Source: an uncultured Pseudodesulfovibrio sp.
Lineage (GTDB): Bacteria; Desulfobacterota; Desulfovibrionia; Desulfovibrionales; Desulfovibrionaceae
Assembly (NCBI RefSeq): GCF_963662885.1
Contig: NZ_OY760059.1
Span: 1,426,001 to 1,490,000, forward strand
Reading direction: 5' to 3'
Length of the DNA: 64,000 nt
Under the pieces are notes generated by a model that worked only from the letters and a program-made list of their open reading frames with translations, was not told the origin of the DNA and searched no databases. Below, piece after piece: positions 1 through 6,932 of this stretch; within the stretch, counting starts at the first letter, position 1, and each line of letters starts with the position of its first letter. Position numbers and translations under genes: made by a program.

Positions 1-615
1 GCCGTGTATCGCCCCCAGCGTCAGGTTGAGATTGCCCACCGACGTCACGGACTGTTGCTGCGCGTCCATGTAGACCAAGCCCGCGTCGGTGATCTCGACG
101 CCTTGGACGGAAATGTCCTCCAGGTTCAGCCCTCCGTCGTCGTCCGTAACGGACTGACCGTCCGAATCGGCAGGCCCGTTGGGCGAAGCTGTCTCGGCCG
201 CTGCGTCTTGGGCTCCGGCCAGGGCTTCCCAATTGCCGACGCCTTCCGCATTTTTGTCGAGGTGCACAGACAGCCCGTCCAGCACAAGCTTGCCCACGCA
301 GACCCGCCCGGAAACGAGCGGGATCAGGTCCAGGGAGACTTTCGCCCTTTTGATGCGGACCATCTCGGGAGAGGAAAACCCCGGGCCGTTGCCCAGTGCA
401 ACGGGTCCGACGCTGAACCCGACATACGGGAAGAAATTGAGTTCGATTTCACCTTCAAAGGCCAACTGCCGTCCGGTCTTTTCCCGGACCAGACGGACTA
501 TTTCCCCTTTGTACGCATTCGGGTCGACGAGAATCGTGGCCGCGATGGCAACGGTGAGGCAAAGAACCACGAGCGAAGCGCAAACCGCCAGCAGTATCTT
601 GAGGGATTTTTTCAT
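1..615 (-). CDS. AsmA family envelope protein (N-terminal part; runs off the left edge)
   Basis: The minus-strand reading frame is open from an ATG at 615 to the window edge (205 codons, no stop). It starts with a short basic stretch and one hydrophobic segment (MKKSLKILLAVCASLVVLCL), followed by DPNAYKGEIVRLVREKTGR, QLAFEGEIELNFFPYVGFS and the repeated amphipathic beta pattern of AsmA/TamB-like proteins (VGPVALGNGPGFSSPEM, RIKRAKVSLDLIPLVSG). AsmA proteins are inner-membrane anchored, mostly periplasmic, and are thought to move phospholipid toward the outer membrane. The two plus-strand frames covering this stretch have no recognisable domain and are shadows. The C-terminal part lies outside the window, so total size is unknown. 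Confidence 0.85.
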   Translation of the reverse strand, partial: MKKSLKILLAVCASLVVLCLTVAIAATILVDPNAYKGEIVRLVREKTGRQLAFEGEIELNFFPYVGFSVGPVALGNGPGFSSPEMVRIKRAKVSLDLIPLVSGRVCVGKLVLDGLSVHLDKNAEGVGNWEALAGAQDAAAETASPNGPADSDGQSVTDDDGGLNLEDISVQGVEITDAGLVYMDAQQQSVTSVGNLNLTLGAIHG

Positions 616-676
616 GGGGGGCGTGTTCCAGTCGGAAGGTAACGTGATCGTCTGAGGGCCTCGGCGGGACGGCCTG

Positions 677-1021
677 CTAGTCGAATCGGCCCGTCCCGTC
701 GTTGAAGACCGTCAGGGATTCGAACTCCTTGAAATCGAGTCCCATGAGCGCCAATTCCTGCGCCTCGTCGTCGATCAGGGCCAGGTCCAGGTTGTCGGGC
801 GTGCCGGACACGGTGATCTTCAGCCCCTCGCCGGGCCGGAGGACATCACCGTCCAGCAGGTTGTCGCCCCAGCTGTCGTCGTCGGTCGAAGACATGTACA
901 CGGCCTTTATTTCGAAGTCGGTTCCGTTATAGACCACGATATCCTTTGCCAGCGCCGTCCCGGCCATGAGCAGGGAAAAGGCGAGCGCCGCGATCAGGGC
1001 GGGCCAATGTCTGTTCTTCAC
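677..1021 (-). CDS. Small secreted protein of unknown function
   Basis: A 114-aa product. I place the start at the GTG at 1021, because it has a clear ribosome binding site (GAGGAGAATACC before GTG) and gives a clean signal peptide (VKNRHWPALIAALAFSLLMA, cleavage after ALA before KDIVVYNG). An upstream ATG at 1090 would add 23 residues that spoil the signal. The mature part is about 90 residues, acidic, predicted beta-rich (DIVVYNGTDFEIKAVYMSS, DNLDLALIDDEAQELALMG), with no cysteines. I do not recognise a family. The neighbours are other small envelope proteins, so a periplasmic location is likely. Confidence 0.7.
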   Translation of the reverse strand: MKNRHWPALIAALAFSLLMAGTALAKDIVVYNGTDFEIKAVYMSSTDDDSWGDNLLDGDVLRPGEGLKITVSGTPDNLDLALIDDEAQELALMGLDFKEFESLTVFNDGTGRFD

Positions 1022-1109
1022 GGTATTCTCCTCACCGCGTTTCGGGTGAAAGCACGGCAACGTCCTTGGCTGCCGGGCCAATATGTTCATGGGGGCCCTG
1101 CGGATTCCG

Positions 1110-1469
1110 CTATACGGAGTCAGCGAGCCGGACAGTCCTGCCGGGACGGACGTACCAGTAGAGCAGCAACAACGCGCCGATCACGGTGAAGGTCAGCAGA
1201 AACCACCAACCCGAGCGGCCCACGTCGTGCAGACGCCTGATGCTGACGGAAATGGTGGGCATGGCGGTTGCCAGGACCACGATGTTGGAGACCACCAGGG
1301 AACGGGTCATGGGATTGCCGCCGCCTGCGACCGCGGTGTCGATGGTGTAGGCGATCATGGACAGGATCCAGGTGAAAAGCGCCCAATACCAGAACTCCGG
1401 CCGCTCGGCCCGTCCCTTGAACGTCGCGTATTTCCTCAAGCAAGTTTGCACTGCTTCCATGAATTGCAT
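1110..1469 (-). CDS. DUF805 family inner-membrane protein
   Basis: A 119-aa membrane protein with the DUF805 (YhaH/YhaI) signature: RPEFWYWALFTWIL near the N-terminus, a central loop, then the conserved SIRRLHDVGRSGWWFLL and a last hydrophobic helix before YWYVRPGRTVRLADSV. Three to four membrane segments are visible. The family has no settled function. The start ATG at 1469 has AGGAGAATC about 9 bases upstream. About 100 bases upstream of the start lies a sequence block repeated in front of the secreted-protein gene at 2208-2576, which suggests shared control. Confidence 0.85.
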   Translation of the reverse strand: MQFMEAVQTCLRKYATFKGRAERPEFWYWALFTWILSMIAYTIDTAVAGGGNPMTRSLVVSNIVVLATAMPTISVSIRRLHDVGRSGWWFLLTFTVIGALLLLYWYVRPGRTVRLADSV

Positions 1470-1570
1470 TGTCTTGATTCTCCTGGCGGGCGGTGCTGGT
1501 TCGGCGTTTCGATGTGGCCCTCAGTCTCTTTTCCCGGCCCCAAAGAACCGGCTCAGCCGATGTTTGCATC

Positions 1571-1619
1571 CTCTCTTAGTGGAAATAGAAAACCCTGTCT
1601 GTCCGTCAAAAGACCTACA
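1571..1619 (-). promoter_or_regulatory. Repeated upstream block, copy 1
   Basis: On the minus strand this block reads TGTAGG-N2-TTTTGACGGACAGACA, then 16 bases, then CTAAGAGAG. The copy at 2712-2760 matches 21 of 24 bases in the first part (1596-1619 against 2737-2760) with the same 16-base spacing to CTAGAGAG. Both copies lie 100-140 bases upstream of minus-strand genes for envelope or secreted proteins. It may be a shared promoter or operator; no known sigma factor consensus fits well. Confidence 0.4.
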
Positions 1620-1677
1620 AGTGGCCTCGCTATCTGCGGTCAGGGAATGGACGGCCTGGATTTCAGACAGTAAAAAA

Positions 1678-1705
1678 GGGAGCTGAGGAAATGTCCTCAG
1701 CTCCC
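1678..1705 (-). terminator. Rho-independent terminator after rlpA
   Basis: Perfect 12-base inverted repeat GGGAGCTGAGGA / TCCTCAGCTCCC around a 4-base loop, followed on the minus strand by TTTTTTA. It sits 35 bases after the rlpA stop codon. Confidence 0.85.
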
Positions 1706-1740
1706 TGTTTGTCGTGGTGAACCTCGCAAGGCTTCAGCGG

Positions 1741-2130
1741 CTATTCCAAAACTTCAATCGTCACGGGCAGGACGCCCTTTGCTGTTTTCCCGATGGTGCT
1801 GAAAGCGGAACGGGACAGGTCGATGACGCGTTTTTTGGAGTACGGCCCCCGGTCGTTGATCCTCACGACGACGCTCTTTCCGTTTTTTGTGTTGGTGACG
1901 CGGACCCTGGTCCCAAAGGGCAGTTTCCGGTGCGCGCCGGTCAATGCGTTCTTGTCGTATGGCTCGCCGCTGGCGGTTGATCGTCCCTGGAACTTGTCGG
2001 CGTAGTACGAGGCCAGCCCCGACTGTCTGAAGCTCGAAGAGGACGTCTGGGCCTGCACGGGGGCGGACGCGGAAGCGCAACCGAAGCAGGCCAGTGCCAG
2101 CACGACCAGTAATGTCGGCAATAATCTCAT
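1741..2130 (-). CDS. rlpA: RlpA-like septal ring lipoprotein (double-psi beta-barrel)
   Basis: A 129-aa product starting at the ATG at 2130, which has a strong AGGAGG site and gives a lipoprotein signal ending in the lipobox ACFGC (MRLLPTLLVVLALACFGC). The longer open frame upstream lacks a ribosome site. The mature part is a single DPBB domain of the RlpA type: SGLASYYADKFQGRSTASGE, YDKNALTGAHRKLPFGTRVR, VTNTKNGKSVVVRINDRGPY, DLSRSAFSTIG. In RlpA of other bacteria this fold cleaves or binds denuded glycan strands at the septum; the catalytic His (GAHRKLPFG) and Asp (RINDRGPY) are present. It lacks the SPOR domain of the long form, as in many delta-proteobacteria. Confidence 0.92.
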   Translation of the reverse strand: MRLLPTLLVVLALACFGCASASAPVQAQTSSSSFRQSGLASYYADKFQGRSTASGEPYDKNALTGAHRKLPFGTRVRVTNTKNGKSVVVRINDRGPYSKKRVIDLSRSAFSTIGKTAKGVLPVTIEVLE

Positions 2131-2207
2131 TGGTTCCTCCTTGGTGCATCCTTTGTCTACGGGATAAGCGCGAATGTCGCCAGCCCGCTCGCCCCGCATG
2201 GGCCGGT

Positions 2208-2576
2208 CTACTGTTCGTTGAGCGTTTGCCTGAGAATCTCGTTGACTTCCTGGAGGTTGGCCATGAACTCGTGCTTTTCGCCGGTCTTCACATCGACGAA
2301 GACCCATTGGATCTTCTGCGTTCCGTCTCCGATCTCCTCACAGGTAAACGTCAGGCCAACCATGTCTTGGCCCTCTTCATCGTTGGAAATGGTGATATGG
2401 TAGCAGGAATTGTTGTCGCACATGCCGCCCAGGTAGTAGTTGCCGAAATTCGGATCCTTGATGGGCTGGCTGATCCACATCCCTTCCTTGCCCTGGCAAA
2501 GGCTGTTCGCCTGGGCCGCGGGAGCCGACAGGATGCACACAAGTATTGCGAAAAGAAGCGTTGTAAAGGTTTTCAT
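2208..2576 (-). CDS. Secreted hypothetical protein with three cysteines in the mature part
   Basis: A 122-aa product with a standard signal peptide (MKTFTTLLFAILVCILSAPA, cleavage after AQA). The mature part begins NSLCQGKEGMWISQPIKDPN and carries a NYYLGGMCDNNSCYHITIS segment and a TFTCEEIGDG segment; it has four cysteines that could form two disulfides in the periplasm. No family is recognised. The ATG at 2576 has GGAGAAACA just upstream. A sequence block shared with the DUF805 gene lies about 140 bases upstream (2712-2760). Confidence 0.7.
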   Translation of the reverse strand: MKTFTTLLFAILVCILSAPAAQANSLCQGKEGMWISQPIKDPNFGNYYLGGMCDNNSCYHITISNDEEGQDMVGLTFTCEEIGDGTQKIQWVFVDVKTGEKHEFMANLQEVNEILRQTLNEQ

Positions 2577-2711
2577 TGTTTCTCCGTATGGTAAATCTGC
2601 CCCCCGGCCTCGCCGCCACTTCGAGTCTTATATGGGGTCGTTTCAAAAGATATTTTCCGGCTCCCTTCGTGGCTGCTCCCCTTTTCAATGAGGCCGGAAA
2701 GGATTTCAGCA

Positions 2712-2760
2712 TCTCTCTAGGTCATTCTTCGCCATGTGTCTGTCCGCCAAAACGCCTACA
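2712..2760 (-). promoter_or_regulatory. Repeated upstream block, copy 2
   Basis: Second copy of the block described at 1571-1619: minus strand TGTAGG-N2-TTTTGGCGGACAGACA, 16 bases, CTAGAGAG. The remaining intergenic sequence from 2577 to 3090 shows no convincing gene; short open frames there lack coding character. Confidence 0.4.
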
Positions 2761-3090
2761 GCAGCCTGAAATTGATTATTTGGATTGAGATACAAATTGG
2801 GGGGGGCACGGCGAAAAATGATGCCTTTCTCAATTAAGGCTACTTATGAAACGGACCGTGATTCCTCCTGGACTGGAGAGAGCAGGGGGTGGGGCAACAT
2901 CTGAATCCCACTCGCCGTAGCCTGCGCGGATAACGACGCAAGCAAAGCCGGCAGGTTGCGTCACGCTGCGGAAAAACGACGAAAGGTGGATAAAGCCACC
3001 TGCGCCGTGGATGTCCCGGATATGGCCTTGGCTGATGTGGTCCGAAAATGATTGCGGGAAAGACAGTTGCGGGGGGACACGTGAAAAGAA

Positions 3091-3121
3091 AAAGGCCTTA
3101 CGCGGTGTGCGTAAGGCCTTT
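3091..3121 (-). terminator. Terminator after tRNA-Glu
   Basis: Perfect 13-base stem AAAGGCCTTACGC / GCGTAAGGCCTTT with a 5-base loop, then TTTTTCTTTTC on the minus strand. It begins 9 bases after the tRNA-Glu CCA end. A nearly identical terminator follows the second tRNA-Glu (47286-47316). Confidence 0.85.
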
Positions 3122-3129
3122 GATTTCCT

Positions 3130-3207
3130 TGGCGTCCCCAAGGGGATTTGAACCCCTGTTAACGGCGTGAAAGGCCGCCGTCCTGGACCAGGCTAGACGA
3201 TGGGGAC
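3130..3207 (-). tRNA. tRNA-Glu (anticodon TTC)
   Basis: 78 bases with encoded CCA. Acceptor stem GTCCCCA/TGGGGAC, discriminator G, anticodon loop CTTTCAC giving TTC, T-arm GGGGTTCAAATCCCC. The sequence is identical to the tRNA at 47325-47402. Confidence 0.95.
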
Positions 3208-3687
3208 GCAGGTTGCGAGGAGCGGTTGGCCGGGCGGATGCCCGTGGCGGCCGGACCGGTGCGCTCGCGGAATCGGCTTTCTGGCATAAAACGCAGTCAA
3301 GGGCAAGCCTTTTCGGCTCCTCGGCTCGCAGCAGACGTTGGCGGTGAAATCCGATGCCTTGAGTTGTCGTTGGTGCGGAGGAATTCCTTGCGTCGCTGAT
3401 AGCGCCGTTCTCTCGTGGCGTACCCGGAATTTTTGTCTACTCGGCATGGTTTCTGCCGATCGCCCCCCATTCCCTATGTACCCCTTTGATGGGCGTCATT
3501 GGGTGTCGGAAAGAGTGAGGCGATTTTTTTATCAATATAAATCATAAGGTTGAAATATTTATTATTGATCAATGTAGTTGGCGATTGATTTAACTGGTTA
3601 TTGTTATTAGAACTTATCGGTCTGTCTATTTCTATGCTTCATAACATACTCGTATTGAATATTTTCATACTGACAGGAGAAGAGGGC
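3208..3687. other. Intergenic stretch, AT-rich toward the lipoprotein gene
   Basis: About 480 bases without a convincing gene. The first half is GC-rich like the rest of the window; from about 3520 it becomes distinctly AT-rich, up to the ribosome site AGGAGAAGAGGGC of the following lipoprotein gene. Frames starting at 3338 or 3601 have no ribosome site. The AT-rich part probably carries the promoter of the downstream gene. Confidence 0.5.
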
Positions 3688-6450
3688 ATGAGGTTCTGGT
3701 CGCGATTCGTGGTGTTGTTTTTCCTGTGTGTATCCCTTGCCCTGATTCCCGGATGCCAGACCCTATCCATGAAGAAGGGGACGGCTGCGACGGTTCAGAA
3801 CTCTGCCTCCTCTCAGCCTGTTGCGCAGGCGGTCGGCATTGACGGGGAATGGCTGACCCTGTTTCACCACCAGGGGAACGATTATTTCCTGGAAACGCGG
3901 ATTTCCACCGAACCCGGCCGGATTCACCTCGCCTTGTCCGGCGAGGGGAAGGTCATGAACATGCCCACCTCCGGCGGGCGGACCGCTGCGCTCAAAGCGG
4001 TCCCGCGCGTCCTGAGCGGTAAATGGGACAGCGAGGCTGGAGCCTTTGACGTGGAGGATCAGGGGGGCGCCAATCCCATCCGGCTGATCGGGGTTTTCGG
4101 GTCCGAGGATCGTTTCGCCGCCGTGGTCCATGGCAGGAGCTGGCAAAACACCAGTCTGCTGATCGGCGTCAGGAAGAAAGGCAAGGACGATCTGGAGGCC
4201 CTGATGGCCAAGGCCGACTCCAAGCTGGGGAAAATATTGTCCCACAGCTCTCTGGGGACGCTGTTCAGCGTGTTCAAGGCAAAGGCGCAGGGCAGGGGAT
4301 GCACCAAGGATGAGACGGCCTGGGCGAAACAGATTCAGGAGGCCGCCGACGAGGCCGGGAAGATCAAAGGAAAGGTCAACATCGGCGCGCTGGCCACGGC
4401 CATGTTCAATGATGAGCATTTCCGTTCGGCTTTTGGCGAGCCGTTTCATGAGATTGGCTTGGAGGAAGGCCAGGTTCTTGCCGACAAGCTGGGGCAGACC
4501 CAGGGCTGCGGCCAGCTCAACACCCGGTCGCGTCTGTCCAGGGATGTCCTGAATGCCGTTGTCATGATCCTGCAGAACCGATCGCCCCTGACGCGCGATT
4601 ACGTCATGATCAACAACGCCGCGGCCGACATCATCCGCAACTGGATGGCGGGGAACGAATCGAGGCTTGAAGCCATACCCCGGGCTTTTGTCGGGGAACC
4701 CGCCGCCGGCTTGCAAAAGGTCGACGCCCTTGTTGCGACTTCAGAGCGTATGGGCCGAGAGATCTGGCCCTCCCGGACGACCGGCTATGGGGACCAGGTG
4801 AATGCCGCGCGGACGGTCCTGACTAAAAACGAGTTCTTGCAGGGGCTTGACCGGGAGATTGCCAAGGGCGCGAACTCGTTGGAAGACCTGAACAGGTTGG
4901 CACAGTTCCCCGCCAGCCACGGGGGAAGCTACAAGGTGTTGACGGCGCAGGAAAAAGCGCAGGTGAAGACCCGTATCGCAACCCGGGTGGATTCCGGGAA
5001 GCCCGACGTTGTAGCCGCCGCCAACGAATTTGCCGCCCGGCAGCATAGCGTTGCGGACATGACCGGCAACCTCGCGCCGTTCCGGTCCGGAAAGTTTTCC
5101 GCCCTGGCGCAATACGCCTCTCCGCAGCACGTGGAAGCGGTGCAGAAAATTTTCGATGCCCGGAGAACAGTGATCGAGGAAGGCATCTCGCGGGACGCCA
5201 CGGGGAAAATGAACGCGATTCTGGCCGACGGCTCCGCCTCGGAGGCCAAGCTGCGCGCATTGGTCGCGTTGCGGGACTCCTTCCTCAAGTCCAACCGGGC
5301 AATCCTTGACGAGCCGATCACGGCCCGGACCGCGGGGGAATTGCGGCAACAATGCCTTTCGCAGCTCGAGTCCCTTGAGCCCGGGATTCTGGCAAAGATC
5401 AAGACGGCCCGTTCTCCTTCACAGATTAACGATCTGCTGGCTGGGCTGACGACCGGAGAAGATCGGAAGACCCCGGCGGTGGCACGAATCAGTGCGGCCC
5501 AACAGAGGAGGGTCGACGAGCTCTTGGCTTTCCGGCCCGCCAAGAGCACCGCCGACCTGGGCATCGGCAGTTTCACCACCAAGGACTTGAACTATGGGAC
5601 CGAAATGATGGCCATCTATCTCGGCGACTTCCAACACGCCCGCCTCAGCCCCGACGAGGCCGTGGTCAGCGGTTTGTTCGAAAGGTATCTCTACGCCTAT
5701 GGCAGATACTGCGCCGACTACCTGCCCAAGGACAAGGTCCCTATCACTGAACAGATCTGTATTGAGGAAACGGAGACGACCTACCTTTCGGGGAGAGTCG
5801 AGACGGAATGCTCACAGTGGGGGGAGAGGAAAACGGGACTCTATGCCGACAGGGTGCTCTACGCGGCGCATAAGCGGCTGGGATACAAGGCCGGTACAAA
5901 GACCTTTATGGATATGTTCAAGTCCGGAAACCCCCTTTCGGGGATGTCCGTTGTGGATGACGCCATGTCCATCGGGAACGACATGGACCGGCTGGTCCGG
6001 GAGAATGGCTGCGGCAATGCCGGGCTTGATCGGTTCGAGCGCAATTTCTACAACTTCATTGAAGGCCGGCAGCCTCTCCTGTTGCCGGGAAAGGAGACCC
6101 TGGCGATGGTGCGCCAGGCAGTGAACGTCGACCGCAGCGCCAATGCCCAGAATCTGGGAGCCCTGCTGGATGATCTGATTGCGGAGAATGCCAAGGGGTG
6201 GATGATGAACGTGTACCAGCGCGGCAGCGTCGGCAACATCATGGTCGACAAAAACGGCGCGGGCCTTCCCTCCTCGGTGCGTGCAAGCTACGTGTTTTCC
6301 AGCATGGGGCAGCGGGCCAATGGGCAGGTCGTCCTGAAATTCCAGAACGACATCCCGGCCTGTCTCTACTTCTCCGATGCGCCGCAGACCTGTCGCCATC
6401 CTTCGAAAAGGATCATCAAGGACTATGAAAACGGCCGGTATCAGAAGTGA
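3688..6450 (+). CDS. Large orphan lipoprotein, 920 aa
   Basis: I start at ATG 3688, after AGGAGAAGAGGGC, giving a lipoprotein signal MRFWSRFVVLFFLCVSLALI ending in the lipobox LIPGC; the open frame extends upstream to 3601 without a ribosome site. The mature protein is about 900 residues, mixed alpha/beta and helical, without further membrane segments. Paired cysteines cluster in RYCADYLPKDKVP...ICIEETETTYL and near the C-terminus (NDIPACLYFSDAPQTCRHPS), fitting disulfides in the periplasm or on the outer membrane. I recognise no family. It stands alone between a tRNA and a chemoreceptor and has its own terminator. Confidence 0.75.
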   Translation: MRFWSRFVVLFFLCVSLALIPGCQTLSMKKGTAATVQNSASSQPVAQAVGIDGEWLTLFHHQGNDYFLETRISTEPGRIHLALSGEGKVMNMPTSGGRTAALKAVPRVLSGKWDSEAGAFDVEDQGGANPIRLIGVFGSEDRFAAVVHGRSWQNTSLLIGVRKKGKDDLEALMAKADSKLGKILSHSSLGTLFSVFKAKAQGRGCTKDETAWAKQIQEAADEAGKIKGKVNIGALATAMFNDEHFRSAFGEPFHEIGLEEGQVLADKLGQTQGCGQLNTRSRLSRDVLNAVVMILQNRSPLTRDYVMINNAAADIIRNWMAGNESRLEAIPRAFVGEPAAGLQKVDALVATSERMGREIWPSRTTGYGDQVNAARTVLTKNEFLQGLDREIAKGANSLEDLNRLAQFPASHGGSYKVLTAQEKAQVKTRIATRVDSGKPDVVAAANEFAARQHSVADMTGNLAPFRSGKFSALAQYASPQHVEAVQKIFDARRTVIEEGISRDATGKMNAILADGSASEAKLRALVALRDSFLKSNRAILDEPITARTAGELRQQCLSQLESLEPGILAKIKTARSPSQINDLLAGLTTGEDRKTPAVARISAAQQRRVDELLAFRPAKSTADLGIGSFTTKDLNYGTEMMAIYLGDFQHARLSPDEAVVSGLFERYLYAYGRYCADYLPKDKVPITEQICIEETETTYLSGRVETECSQWGERKTGLYADRVLYAAHKRLGYKAGTKTFMDMFKSGNPLSGMSVVDDAMSIGNDMDRLVRENGCGNAGLDRFERNFYNFIEGRQPLLLPGKETLAMVRQAVNVDRSANAQNLGALLDDLIAENAKGWMMNVYQRGSVGNIMVDKNGAGLPSSVRASYVFSSMGQRANGQVVLKFQNDIPACLYFSDAPQTCRHPSKRIIKDYENGRYQK

Positions 6451-6484
6451 CGCCGTTTTCAACCGCCGGCTGATGGCATCATAC

Positions 6485-6520
6485 CCGCCTGTCCCCTCCC
6501 TTGACGGAGGGGGCGGCTTT
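6485..6520 (+). terminator. Terminator after the 920-aa lipoprotein gene
   Basis: Stem CCCCTCC / GGAGGGG extended by an outer CCGCC / GGCGG pairing, followed by CTTTGTTCC. It lies 35 bases after the stop codon. The rest of 6521-6932 shows no gene; near the end, two tandem GAGGGGGAC(G/T)GT repeats (about 6874-6905) precede the chemoreceptor start. Confidence 0.65.
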
Positions 6521-6932
6521 GTTCCTGTTTCCCCGACTCAGCCTGGGTTCCGGGAAGGGGCGGGGGGCTGCCGGTCAGCGGTGAACCTCCGGCGCAGGCG
6601 TTTGTTTTTCCAACCTTGATCGGGCTCCCTGCATAAGCGCTTTCCAGGGTGATCCTCCTTTGCCTTCCGGCCCGCCCGGGGGGATTGCGGCCTCTGTGGC
6701 TCGACTTATGCCTGTTTTTCACAAGCGAAATTTCCCGTCCTGCCGCTGCTGGTGGATCCCAACAAATATAATGTGAAATAGCGAACGAGGGCTAGACGAT
6801 GCCTTCTCCCATCCTCTATGTGTTACAGTACTTTGTCTCTGTGCTGTGCCTATGGACGGTACTATTCGTTATCAAGAGGGGGACGGTTGTATCCCGGAGG
6901 GGGACTGTCCAATTATATGGAGAGAATACGAT

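Noticed and set aside
1..642. Plus-strand frames of 212 and 158 codons at the left end
   Set aside because: The minus strand carries a clear AsmA N-terminus in the same place.
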